Source of the DNA: Lactuca virosa
Taxonomy: Eukaryota > Streptophyta > Magnoliopsida > Asterales > Asteraceae
DNA length: 64,000 bases
Assembly (NCBI GenBank): GCA_928212115.1
Contig: CAKMRJ010005523.1
Span: 146,708,249 to 146,772,248 of the forward strand
Direction: 5' to 3'
Numbering within the stretch: the first letter of the stretch is position 1; the number at the start of each line of letters is the position of its first letter. A program made the position numbers and the translations under genes. This document shows, piece by piece, positions 45,294 through 56,815 of the stretch. The notes below the pieces were generated by a model. It saw only the letters and a program-made list of their open reading frames with translations. It was not told the origin of the DNA and searched no databases.

Positions 45294-48200
45294 ATGAGTC
45301 CAACTGAAGCACAACACCAAGAAAAGATTGGAGATCTTTGTATAACAGATAGTAGTAGTACACATACTATTCTGAAATCAAAGAAATATTTTTCAGAATT
45401 AGTACCAACAAAAACAGTCATACATACAATATCAGGTCCTGCAGACTTGATAGAGGGAACCGGGAAAACCCATTTTATATTACCAAATGGTACAAGCTTT
45501 TGTATAGAAAATGCCTTATTTTCTCCAAAGTCTAATAGAAACTTATTAAGTTTCAATGACATATATTTCAAAGGTTATGACACAAAAACTGTGACCATTG
45601 AAAATAAGAAATATATGTATATTATAGACAAAAACCATGTGCTTGAAAAACTACCAACACTTGATTCTGGTCTGCATTATACATATATACATATGATTGA
45701 ATCAAATATGGTAGTAGAAGGAAAACATTGTGATCCTGGGACATTCAGTTTAAGGCATGATAGGTTGGGCCACCCAGGATTAACAATGATGCGAAGGATA
45801 ATTGAGAATACACACGGGCATCCATTGAAGGACAAAAAGTTCCCTCAATCCAATAGCATAAAACCATGTACATCTTGTTCCCTTGGAAAGTTAATTATAA
45901 AACATTCTCCAATGAAATTTGAAAGGGAGTCACCTAGATTTCTAGAAAGAATTCAAGGTGATATATGTGGACCGATTCACCCACCATCTGGACCATTTAG
46001 ATACTTTATGGTCTTAATAGATGCATCCAACAAATGGTCTCATGTTTGCCTATTATCAACTCGTAATATGGCATTTGCAAAGTTTCTTGCCCAAATTATT
46101 AAATTAAGGGCACATTTCCCTGATTATACTATCAAAAGAGTGAGACTTGATAATGCTGGTGAATTTACTTCACAAGCATTTAATGACTATTGTATGTCTG
46201 TAGGAATTGTTGTTGAGCATCCAGTTGCTCATGTACACACACAAAATGGTTTAGCTGAATCACTGATTAAACGTCTTCAGCTAATAGCTAGACCATTGAT
46301 AATGAGGACCAAACTTCCTGTTTCTGTTTGGGGCCATGCAATCTTACATGCTGGATCATTGATACGCATGAGACCAAGTTCATATCATGTATATTCTCCA
46401 CTATAACTTGCTTTCGGTCAAGAGCCAAATATATCTCATTTGAGAATTTTTGGGTGTGCAGTATATGTCCCTATTGCACCACCTCAACGGACAAAAATGG
46501 GTCCTCAAAGAAGGTTGGGAATATATGTTGGTTATGAGTCAGTCTCTATTATAAGATATCTTGAACCATTAACAGGTGATGTTTTCACAGCACGCCTAGC
46601 AGATTGTCAATTTGATGAGGCAAATTTCCCATCATTAGGTGGAAAAAAGAAGATTCTGGAAAAGGATGTCTCATGGCATGAGCCTACTTTATCATATCTT
46701 GACCCTCGCACAAAGCAATGTGACATGGAAGTTCAAAATATAATGCATTTCCAAGAAATGGCAAATCAATTACCTGATGCATTTACTGATACAAAAAGGG
46801 TGACTAAATCATATATACCAGCTGTCAATGTTCCAGCTCGAATTGACATTCCACATGGACAATCTGATGATAAAGTCACTCAAGAGTCTAAAACACGCCT
46901 GAAGCGTGGAAGGCCATTTGGTTCTAAGGATAAGAACCCACGAAAAAGAAGAGGAGCAGAAAATGCACTAGATCACGATGAAAGTGTTCCTGGAGAAACA
47001 CGAATTATTCAAATTCCCCCAGTAAAGGAGGATGATGCATTAAATTATGGTCAGACAAATAGAATATGTGACCAAAATGAAACTGACAATATAGGTGCAA
47101 TATTTTCTTATTCAGTTGCATGTGATATTATGAATGATGATCCCGAACCATAATCTATCATTGAATGTCAAAGAAGAAATGATTGGGCTAAATGGAAGGA
47201 AGCTATGCAAGTTGAATTAAATTCTCTTAACAAGAGAAAGGTTTTTGGGAACATTATCCTCACACCTGAAGTTGTGAAACCATTAGGATATAGATGGATC
47301 TTCGTACGAAAAAGAAATGAGAAAGACGAAATTGTAAGATACAAGGCCAAGCTTGTTGCTCAAGGTTTCTCTCAAAGACCTGGAATTGATTATGAAGAAA
47401 CTTATTCACCGGTAATGGATGCAACCACTTTCAGATATTTAATCAGCTTGGCAGTATCTAAAAATTTAGAGATGCGTCTTATGGATGTTGTTACAGCTTT
47501 CTTGTATGGATCACTTGATAGTGATATCTATATGAAAATCCCTGAAGGATTTAAAATGCCTGAAGCGTTAAGTGCAAAACCCAAAGAAATGTATTCTATA
47601 AAATTACAAAGATCTTTGTATGGGTTAAAGCAATCTGGGCGCATGTGGTACAATCGTTTAAGCGATTATTTGACAAGTAAAGGTTATAAAAATAATACTA
47701 TTTGTCCATGTGTATTTATTAAGAAAACAACATCTGGATATGTGATCATAGCAGTCTATGTTGATGATCTAAACATCATTGGAACGAATAAAGAAATCCT
47801 TGAAGTGATTGAACTTTTAAAGAAAGAATTTGAAATGAAAGATCTTGGAAAAACCAAATATTGTCTTGGTTTACAGATTGAGGATATGCCTAACGGAATA
47901 CTTGTGCATCAATCAAATTACACAGAAAGAGTCTTGAAACGTTTCAATATGGAAAATGCAAATCCTTTAAGCACTCCAATGGTTGTTAGATCATTAAATA
48001 TTGACAAGGATCCATTTCGTCCATGCGAAGAAAATGAAGAAGTCCTTGGTTCAGAAGTACCATATCTAAATGCAATTGGAGCTCTTATGTATCTTACCAA
48101 TTGTACTAGACCTGACATTTCTTTCGCTGTAAACTTGCTAGCAAGATTTAGTTCAGCCCCAACAAAAAGACATTGGAATGGAATCAAACATATTTTTCAA

Positions 48201-48755
48201 TACCTTCGAGGAACTAGTGATTTAGGGTTATTTTACCCTAACAATTCAAAACAAGGCTTGATTGGTTATGCAGATGCAGGTTATTTGTCTGATCCTCATA
48301 AAGCAAGATCTCAAACTGGATATGTATTCATGAATGGAGGTACTGCAATTTCCTGGCGTTCTCAAAAGCAAACACTTGTTGCCACATCCTCAAATCATGC
48401 TGAAGTAATTGCACTAAATGAAGCTAGTAGAGAATGTACATGGTTAAGATCGATGACACAACTAGTTTTAACTTCATGTGGACTTGAAAAGGATATATGT
48501 CCAACTTTAATTTATGAAGATAACTCAGCATGTGTCACTCAAATGAAAGAGGGATATATCAAGAGCGATAGGACAAAACATATACCTCCAAAGTTTTTTG
48601 AGTACACTCAAGAGCTTATAAAGAACCATCAAGTTGAAATCAAATATGTTCAATCCAGTAACAATGCAACAGACCTTTTTACGAAGGCACTTCCTACTGC
48701 AATCTTCAGGAAACATGTCCATGGAATCGGAATGCGACATGTGCATAGAACATAA
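45294..48755 (+). pseudogene. pol, element E (protease, integrase, RT, RNase H; two internal stops)
   Basis: One phase throughout, the same phase as gag, with TAA at 46404-46406 and 47151-47153. The protease site reads ITDSSSTHTIL. The integrase zinc domain (HDRLGHPG ... CTSCSLGK, about 45760-45890) and core (GDICGPIH, LDNAGEF, NGLAES) keep the D, D and E positions. RT has LKQSGRMWY and the YVDD active site (about 47758). RNase H has YADAGY, SSNHAEV and YEDNSA. A 147-bp AT-rich spacer with stops separates it from gag. The ATG at 45294 is a tentative start; an ATG at 45246 is also open. Confidence 0.92.
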
Positions 48756-48898
48756 TGTGACAGATGTCTAAATAAGGGGGAGTCAACTATACACTGCACT
48801 CTTTTTCCCTTCGCTAAAGTTTTTTTCCCACTGGGCAAGGTTTTTAATGAGGCAGTACGTCAAAGTTGAATGCTAAAATGATGTCATCCAAGGGGGAG
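48756..48898 (+). other. Element E 3' untranslated part with two polypurine tracts
   Basis: TAAGGGGGAG near 48770-48782 and AAGGGGGAG at 48890-48898; the second abuts the 3' LTR. A doubled purine tract is common in Copia elements. Confidence 0.8.
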
Positions 48899-49173
48899 TG
48901 TTGTAAATAATTGGTGGTGTTGTAAATAATTGGTGGATGACATAATAATTGGTGCATGGTAAATTTGTCAACATTTCTAACTAGTTACAATTATATGTTA
49001 GTAAAATTTGTAGTATAAATACCCCTCCATTGTAAAGAATAAAACACACCAAAAAGTTATAAGAGATATAACTTTCATATTCTCTCTAAATATTCTTTCT
49101 TCTCAATTAAAGTTCTTATCAAAGTTTACTAGTTTGGTTTGATTTATAGTTACATTAATTACGCTTAATTCAT

Positions 49174-49177
<4 letters not shown>
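48899..49177 (+). repeat. Element E 3' LTR
   Basis: 279 bp, differing from the 5' LTR at two sites that I can see (T to A in the second GGTGG repeat region; G to A near the TGTAAAGAAT sentence). TATA at 49014-49021. Its last 111 bp (49067-49177) begin the 2.27-kb tandem duplication and recur at 51346. Confidence 0.95.
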
Positions 49178-49237
<60 letters not shown>

Positions 49238-49355
49238 AAGAATTATAAATTACTAGTACCCTTTTGATCATAATTATATTTTATTCTTTTGACATTTGAT
49301 TCCCGATCACAAGAGAGGTTTATATGTGATGCCTTGATTTTAGATTTCGAACTCA

Positions 49356-49406
<51 letters not shown>
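49178..49406. repeat. TA microsatellites (49178-49234 and 49362-49406) with AT-rich spacer
   Basis: Two pure TA tracts flank a 127-bp AT-rich non-coding spacer. The first is the right half of E's target. A similar pair occurs in unit 2 (about 51456-51485 and 51615-51673). Confidence 0.95.
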
Positions 49407-49410
<4 letters not shown>

Positions 49411-49753
49411 GGTTCCGGTGATGACTCATTTTAATATAAGAACTCGTGAGGACACCTTAAAAAAAGTGAAAAAAAATCTAAAAAATATTCAAATCATAAA
49501 ATCGAGCATAGTACTATATCCGGGAGAAAAAAATTGGAAATTTTTTTTTGTATCATTAAAATTGGATCATGGATCATAAAAATTGAATCATGGATCACAA
49601 AAATGATCCATGCTTCAATTTGAATGATCCAAAAAAAAATTCATTTTTTTCCTACTGAATATAGTACTATACTCGATTTTATGATTTGTATTTTTTTAGA
49701 TTTTTTTACAATTTTTTAAGGTGTCCTCACTTTAAAATGAGTTCTCACCCGAT

Positions 49754-49756
<3 letters not shown>
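49407..49756. mobile_element. Foldback MITE, copy 1
   Basis: About 350 bp whose halves are inverted copies of each other over nearly their full length. The left arm GAGGACACCTTAAAAAA...CATAAAATCGAG matches the complement of the right arm CTCGATTTTATG...TTAAGGTGTCCTC. TA tracts lie on both sides, so any TA target duplication is invisible. There is no coding capacity; a DNA transposase would be needed in trans. Confidence 0.85.
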
Positions 49757-49799
<43 letters not shown>

Positions 49800-49804
<5 letters not shown>

Positions 49805-51345
49805 CATCCGGACTTTCAGGTATATTATTGTGTGTTTAAATTTTGGAATTTATGGAGTGACTCGACGAGTTGTGAGTCCAACTCGCCGAGTAGGGTCGAG
49901 TTGCCTGCGTGGAATTAATGAGTGGACTCGACGAGTCATAGAGCTGACTCGCCGAGTAGGTGTTGAACAGAGAAACCCTAATTCCCCCGGGTTGGGTCCT
50001 ATATAAGGGAACTTATGCCCCCATTTCCACCTCACCAATTACCCTACACCCCTGAGAGAAAACCCTAATCACCATTAGAGCTAGAAAGTGAGTGAGGAGC
50101 TAAGTTGGTGGTTGTTGGTGCATTCTTTGAATGAGAAATGAAGAGTATCGAGGTTAGGCCAAGAGGAGGCTTTGAATCCACAAATTCAGCAGTGTTTGCT
50201 TGAGGTAAATGTGCTGACTTGCTCATCTTCTAGGGAGATCTTGATATGGGAGTTTTCTAGGGTTTTCTTCCATTTCTTAGACTCATTGAGCCTTTTGTGT
50301 ATGATTTGAGTTTGAAACCCCAGATCTGAAGTGTGGAGGGTCTTGAGAGCCCAAAGTCCTGAACTTTATTGAGCTAGAGACTAGACTTTGAGCATCTAAC
50401 CCTTTTGTAAGACTTGGTATTGGCATTTTTGGCCATATATGCCATGCATGAGCGTAAAGGTCGAGACTTTACGCAACTTTTGTGCCTTTAAGGACTAGAT
50501 CTAGAGCCTAGTATGGTAGATCTGACCCTGGACGTCTGATTGAGAAATCAGATCGAAGAGACTTGCCGAGTCCATGGCCTGACTCGACGAGTCGGTGAGG
50601 GTTTGTCCCGATGAGCTTGATCGTGCGATAACTCGGCGAGTTGGGGGTCAACTCGACCAGTTGAGCTGGACTTTCTTGAGACTTCTGAGGAAACGTGGGG
50701 ACTCGACGAGTCGCAATAGTGCACTCGACGAGTCGGGTCAAACATGGACTGTTGACTCAAGTTTGACTTCTGTTGACTTTAGGGTTGGGTCAATCATGAG
50801 TAATGGAGACCATGGAGGGGTAAAATGTTCTTTTATCCACTTCAAGAGTTAAGCAGAGAAAGAGAATATCCTTTGGTGTATTTGAGCATGAATAAAGTAT
50901 TAATTAGAGGTGTTATCCTATGTGTTAGGCGGAGGCTAGTTCGGGATTTCCAAGTACGAGGCTGTTACTGGCTAGTTTGCGACGTGAGTCTTCTCACTAT
51001 ACTTTACCTAGAGTGGTACTTATGTGTGACCAGAGGGTCTTATATGCTTACTTGAGTTATGCATTTTGTTTGTGTGATATATATGTTATGTTATGTGTTA
51101 CTGAGACTGGATCGGAGGGTCTAACGAGCTGTGAGACCGGAGGGTCCTCACTAAGACCGAATCAGAGGGTCCAACGAGTCGTGGGACTGGAGGGTCCCAC
51201 TGAGACACATAGACCGGAGGGTCTTATAGAGTTATAGCCTCTAGTGGCTAAAGTGTTGTATGTGGTATTTTGGGGAACTCACTAAGCTTCGTGCTTACAG
51301 TGTTATGTGTTATGTGTTTCAGGTTTTCTCAGGATCGCGGGAAGG
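49800..51345 (+). mobile_element. Element F 5' LTR, truncated copy 1
   Basis: Begins (TA)n-ACATCCGG, so the TG start is lost in or mutated to the TA tract. It has dyads at 49860-49960 and 50570-50740, TATATAAG at 50000-50007, a donor-like GTGAGT near 50984, a GACC-GGAG-GGTC minisatellite (about 51010-51225) and the TAAGC/GCTTA hairpin near 51283. The last ~177 bp, primer site and interior are missing because of the tandem duplication. Confidence 0.88.
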
Positions 51346-51452
51346 TATAACTTTCATATTCTCTCTAAATATTCTTTCTTCTCAATTAAAGTTCTTATCA
51401 AAGTTTACTAGTTTGGTTTGATTTATAGTTACATTAATTACGCTTAATTCAT

Positions 51453-51488
<36 letters not shown>

Positions 51489-51612
51489 AAGAATTATAAA
51501 TTACTAGTACCCTTTTGATCATAATTATATTTTATTCTTTTGACATTTGATTCCCGATCACAAGAGAGGTTTATATGTGATGCCTTGATTTTAGATTTCG
51601 AACTCATTTTTA

Positions 51613-51662
<50 letters not shown>

Positions 51663-52018
51663 ATATATATATAGTCTGGTTCCGGTGATGACTCATTTTA
51701 ATATAAGAACTCGTGAGGACACCTTAAAAAAAGTGAAAAAAAATCTAAAAAATATTCAAATCATAAAATCGAGCATAGTACTATATCCGGGAGAAAAAAA
51801 TTGGAAATTTTTTTTTGTATCATTAAAATTGGATCATGGATCATAAAAATTGAATCATGGATCACAAAATGATCCATGCTTCAATTTGAATGATCCAAAA
51901 AAAATTCATTTTTTTCCTACTGAATATAGTACTATACTCGATTTTATGATTTGTATTTTTTTAGATTTTTTTACAATTTTTTAAGGTGTCCTCACTTTAA
52001 AATGAGTTCTCACCCGAT

Positions 52019-52073
<55 letters not shown>

Positions 52074-53614
52074 ACATCCGGACTTTCAGGTATATTATTG
52101 TGTGTTTAAATTTTGGAATTTATGGAGTGACTCGACGAGTTGTGAGTCCAACTCGCCGAGTAGGGTCGAGTTGCCTGCGTGGAATTAATGAGTGGACTCG
52201 ACGAGTCATAGAGCTGACTCGCCGAGTAGGTGTTGAACAGAGAAACCCTAATTCCCCCGGGTTGGGTCCTATATAAGGGAACTTATGCCCCCATTTCCAC
52301 CTCACCAATTACCCTACACCCCTGAGAGAAAACCCTAATCACCATTAGAGCTAGAAAGTGAGTGAGGAGCTAAGTTGGTGGTTGTTGGTGCATTCTTTGA
52401 ATGAGAAATGAAGAGTATCGAGGTTAGGCCAAGAGGAGGCTTTGAATCCACAAATTCAGCAGTGTTTGCTTGAGGTAAATGTGCTGACTTGCTCATCTTC
52501 TAGGGAGATCTTGATATGGGAGTTTTCTAGGGTTTTCTTCCATTTCTTAGACTCATTGAGCCTTTTGTGTATGATTTGAGTTTGAAACCCCAGATCTGAA
52601 GTGTGGAGGGTCTTGAGAGCCCAAAGTCCTGAACTTTATTGAGCTAGAGACTAGACTTTGAGCATCTAACCCTTTTGTAAGACTTGGTATTGGCATTTTG
52701 GCCATATATGCCATGCATGAGCGTAAAGGTCGAGACTTTACGCAACTTTTGTGCCTTTAAGGACTAGATCTAGAGCCTAGTATGGTAGATCTGACCCTGG
52801 ACGTCTGATTGAGAAATCAGATCGAAGAGACTCGCCGAGTCCATGGCCTGACTCGACGAGTCGGTGAGGGTTTGTCCCGATGAGCTTGATCGTGCGATAA
52901 CTCGGCGAGTTGGGGGTCAACTCGACCAGTTGAGCTGGACTTTCTTGAGACTTCTGAGGAAACGTGGGGACTCGACGAGTCGCAATAGTGCACTCGACGA
53001 GTCGGGTCAAACATGGACTGTTGACTCAAGTTTGACTTCTGTTGACTTTAGGGTTGGGTCAATCATGAGTAATGGAGACCATGGAGGGGTAAAATGTTCT
53101 TTTATCCACTTCAAGAGTTAAGCAGAGAAAGAGAATATCCTTTGGTGTATTTGAGCATGAATAAAGTATTAATTAGAGGTGTTATCCTATGTGTTAGGCG
53201 GAGGCTAGTTCGGGATTTCCAAGTACGAGGCTGTTACTGGCTAGTTTGCGACGTGAGTCTTCTCACTATACTTTACCTAGAGTGGTACTTATGTGTGACC
53301 AGAGGGTCTTATATGCTTACTTGAGTTATGCATTTTGTTTGTGTGATATATATGTTATGTTATGTGTTACTGAGACTGGATCGGAGGGTCTAACGAGCTG
53401 TGAGACCGGAGGGTCCTCACTAAGACCGAATCAGAGGGTCCAACGAGTCGTGGGACTGGAGGGTCCCACTGAGACACATAGACCGGAGGGTCTTATAGAG
53501 TTATAGCCTCTAGTGGCTAAAGTGTTGTATGTGGTATTTTGGGGAACTCACTAAGCTTCGTGCTTACAGTGTTATGTGTTATGTGTTTCAGGTTTTCTCA
53601 GGATCGCGGGAAGG
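51346..53614 (+). repeat. Tandem duplication, unit 2 (2269 bp)
   Basis: A near-identical copy of 49067-51345. The differences I see are TA-tract lengths, a few one-base homopolymer changes and an occasional substitution (for example near 50563 versus 52832). After 53614 the normal LTR F continuation (CACCGAC) follows, so unit 2 is the ancestral right end and unit 1 the ancestral left end. Confidence 0.96.
51674..52021. mobile_element. Foldback MITE, copy 2
   Basis: The duplicate of 49407-49756 within unit 2. It differs by one-base changes in A/T runs. Confidence 0.85.
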
Positions 53615-53791
53615 CACCGACTTGATTGTACACACCAGTGAAAGAGTTATGTTTTGAAGATCCTGGATTTTAATCAAACAGTTATGGAGTTGCGATTTGT
53701 AAATTAAATAAATGAGATTTTTTTGTGAAATGTGTTATGAGAATTGTGCGATTTTAAATGAAAAGTTTATTTGAAATTTTACGGTGTTACA
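52070..53791 (+). mobile_element. Element F 5' LTR, complete copy 2
   Basis: About 1722 bp ending GGTGTTACA at 53791, directly before a primer site (TGGTATCAGAGCC, 53795-53807). TATA 52270-52277, GAC/GTGAGT at 53253, minisatellite 53280-53495, TTTCAG/G at 53591. Its 3' half matches LTR G (56816-61371), but its 5' half does not. Confidence 0.9.
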
Positions 53792-55207
53792 AGTTGGTAT
53801 CAGAGCCTTGGTTTGAGGGATTCGGATGCACCTTCGGGTATGTCTAGACACAAACTGAGGATTTGAGAAAAATTTTCAAAAGAAACGATTTTTCTAAAAC
53901 TAGCAAGAGTTCTAAGAGAAAACGAAAAGGAGCAGTGTGTACAATCAGCCAGAGCCCGAACGGTGATTTCCCAAAATACCCTTATTTTGTGTTATAAGAT
54001 ACTTATGAGATACTATATATGCATGCTAGAGGATAGGCTAGGTATTTCATATTTTAGGGCTAGAGTTGCCTGATGTGTGATGCCTTTGCCTAAGAGTTGT
54101 TACTATCTGTTATGTGCCTTGAGTATGTGCTGGGTAAGTGTATCTAGCAGGAATCACTTAAATAGGGAGTTCTGAGTTAAGAGATAATCTAGGAGAGATA
54201 CCTAGATGAGCATTGGAGAAGCCTACTGAAAGAGTAGTTAGATACCCGCGTGGGGTAGAGTTTCTTGAGTTTGGTGACACCTTTTGAGTGTGAGAAGGGC
54301 AAATAGAGTTGTAACCTAGAGTGGTTTTACATGCTAGTGGAGATTATTCGATGCCCGAATGCTGCTTGCTTCGTGCTTTGTGGAACTCTCAGTCATCTAC
54401 TAAGTGAATATGACGATATTCAGGAGTTAGATGACTGCCATCATAAGGAGTTCTTCAGCAGCTGATGGCGGAGAAGTGTGAGAACCTAGGAAGAGCCTAG
54501 GAGTGACCTTAGTTAGATGAGTACGCTAATAGAGGAAAGTGTTTCGCTGGGGAGCGAACACGCGTGACAGGATTGGTGATTGAGAAGGTTGAGCAACTAC
54601 TTAGAAAATCTGGAACGATCTTGTGGAAAGTATGGGTAGATGTGGCAGGTAGTATGGGCCCGTACTACTGAAAGCATAGGACCCATACTCGAAATAAGGA
54701 GAATTCCAGAGGTTCTAAGTAGCAGATTGAGAGGAGATAACGTGGTTCGAGTACCATGATTCGTGGCGGCTAGTGCTTCTGGTTTTACCAGTTATCCTGT
54801 TGAGATTAATTAGGCTGTGGTCAGATGTGATAGAGTGTGGGGCCAGAGGGCCATGTTGAACGAGTTTCAATGGAGCATACCTTGAGAGGGAAATTGATTT
54901 AGTTCTCGAGAGATTTTTGGTGAGATGACGGTTAGAGTCGCAAGACTCAGGGATGAGTAGAGATGGTGCTTTATGGAGGATTACGGTCGGAGTTGAGCAA
55001 TCGACTGATAGTGGAGATGCCACTTTCTGTGACCAGAGTTGTGCTATTTTCGGTGAGAAGCAGATGAGATATTGAGCTTCTGGTTTCCGAGCTTGGAGGA
55101 AAACCATGTGGGGCAGCGTTGGTTGCGATCTTTCACCTGAGTATCTGGGCAGTATGTCTGCCGCAAGGTAATATTATAGCATGAGAGGGTCATCATTGGG
55201 GACTGAT

Positions 55208-55333
55208 ATGGTCAAGGACAAGGATATACCATATTTGAGGATAGTAAGGCATATGTTAGCAGCAGTGTCGGGTGATCAAGAAGAGTGTATTGGGGCGGTG
55301 ACACTCATTGTCTATGATGGATATCGAGTGTGG
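55208..55333 (+). pseudogene. Conserved 42-codon block, element F
   Basis: An open block starting MVKDKDIPYL and containing GAVTLIVYD before RVW. Element G has an equal-length open block at 62899-63024 with mainly conservative differences, while flanking frames are broken. I do not recognise it. It may be a relic of gag or pol. Confidence 0.4.
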
Positions 55334-56670
55334 GGGGTGAGATCTCTGCTCTCATGATAATTCTCATGATGGGACGTTGGTTGGGAAGTCGAAGATGAGG
55401 AGTGTGATAGTTCATTATTTTCAGACTGAGAGTCATGGCTACTACGGGACAGTTGAGATGTCCGATAGTGTGTCAGTGTGAAATTTTGGATGACATGCTG
55501 GGAAGTTTTCGAGGATTTTATCTGAGATTCGGGATGTTTGGAGTTGCTTGGTCTCTATCGGGAAGATCATCGAGTGTTATGTGGTACTTTCCAAAAGTAA
55601 GTGTGATGTACCTGGTGGAACAGTTTGTGGAATAGATTGTTGGAGTGCCAAATGGTGATGGTTCGAGCCCTGAGTGGGGGAGAACCGGGTATTTTATTAA
55701 GAGTATCATATATTTGTTCAAGAGCGGTTGGAGGACTGGATATAGTGACCTACGGTACAGATGCATGAGACCAGGGTTATTGGTGGTCGAGGCGAGGTGC
55801 AGAGCGAGATAATGCACGTTGTATGTGTTCAGGAAAGGATGAGTGTCTCCACGGCAGGTGGCCGTTGGACGGAGACCTTGTGGTGGTTAGGAATTCTTCG
55901 AGGTTGTAATGGTAAATTCGAGGTGGGTGGCTCGTAAGGATAGTTTCGACAGTTGAGAATTTCTGGTTCGATGTATGGGTTGTTATATGCACTCTGGGAA
56001 GGGTAGAAGTGGATTAGGCAACCAACGTCAGGGTCAGTATGTGTATTCTTGCATGGGTTTTGAGCAATAGAAGAGGGAGTTTCGGGTGGTCGTCAACTGT
56101 TCTGAGTCATTGACGATTCCTCCATGTTTCAAATGAGAGTTGGAATATTCCGAAGTTATGAGTTATGTGAGAGGAAGATCAGTTGTGAGATTCTGGAAGG
56201 ATGCATTGTTGTATATGAGTATGATGTCGTAAGTAGAAGATCAGTGGTTGAGGTAAGACATTGTGAGGTTCTGTGATGGTGTACCGAGGTATCCGAGTAG
56301 TATGCCCTGAATTTCGGATTATTTTGAGACTTGAGTTATGAGATGGCAAGTGGAGCATCAAGTGACTATGGTTCCAACGGGAGCCCTTCAGCTAATTGTC
56401 ATCAAACGGGAGTATCCGAGAATGTGAATTGCAGCGAGAAAAAGTGTTGGACTCGACGGATGTCGTCAGGAGTGGTGATGCTTACCCTGGGTGGGTGTGT
56501 GTACCTATATATGTTGAGTCGTGGAGTATTTGATAGTGAACTCAGTGGGTGATGACTCGAGGAGGAGATTAAGGGGGGATAAGAGGGTGAGTGGATCCGA
56601 GTGGGAGTAATCACTTCGGATTATCGGGGGAAAACCGTTGAGTGAGCTCATGGCGAGTCACTGAGAGAGA

Positions 56671-56814
56671 GTGTTGTGATACTACGGGGAGCCGTAGTGT
56701 TCACCAGTCTGCGAGAAAGTGTTGTGATACTGCGGGGAGCCATAGTGTTCACCAGTCTGCGAGAAAGTATTGTGATACTGCGGGGAGCCGTAGTGTTCAC
56801 CAGTCAGTGAGAGA
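56671..56814 (+). repeat. 48-bp hairpin array, element F
   Basis: Three copies starting at 56671, 56719 and 56767, exactly 48 bp apart. Copy 1 holds the perfect stem ACTACGG-GGAG-CCGTAGT; copy 3 keeps pairing with a G-T wobble. The array matches that in element A (7555-7700). Confidence 0.88.
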
Positions 56815-56815
56815 G

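Larger units (their letters stand above)
42947..49177 (+). mobile_element. Complete Ty1/Copia element E, structurally young
   Basis: Two 279-bp LTRs (42947-43225 and 48899-49177), TGTTGTAAAT...ATAACA, differing by eye at only two positions. The flanking TATAT is present on both sides but lies in a TA tract, so it is weak evidence. Inside are a leader with a small ORF, gag, and pol in Copia order (protease, integrase, RT, RNase H), all in one phase and broken only by stop codons. The order and the YVDD motif identify Copia; I cannot name the lineage safely. Confidence 0.96.
49067..51345 (+). repeat. Tandem duplication, unit 1 (2279 bp)
   Basis: Starts inside E's 3' LTR and ends inside LTR F. 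It holds the E LTR tail, TA tracts, a foldback MITE and most of LTR F. The right junction (51341-51350) joins F text GGGAAGG directly to E LTR text TATAAC. Confidence 0.96.
53792..56815 (+). mobile_element. Element F interior, non-coding, truncated at G
   Basis: Primer site and shared leader at the start, then the GTAGTA-T-GGGCCC-G-TACTAC palindrome at 54651-54670. There is no open gag or pol. A 42-codon open block (55208-55333) is shared with G. The 48-bp hairpin array at 56671-56814 runs into LTR G at 56816. F's chromodomain end, purine tract and 3' LTR are not seen. Confidence 0.8.

Noticed and set aside
42942..49182. TATAT as proof of a target-site duplication for element E
   Set aside because: Both copies lie in a TA tract and would be present anyway. 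The element is accepted on LTR and coding evidence instead.
49860..50038. Recurrent TRRV peptides in many short frames, suggesting a repeat protein
   Set aside because: They are translations of the ACTCG-N-CGAGT dyad in either strand inside LTRs. No frame is sustained or conserved.
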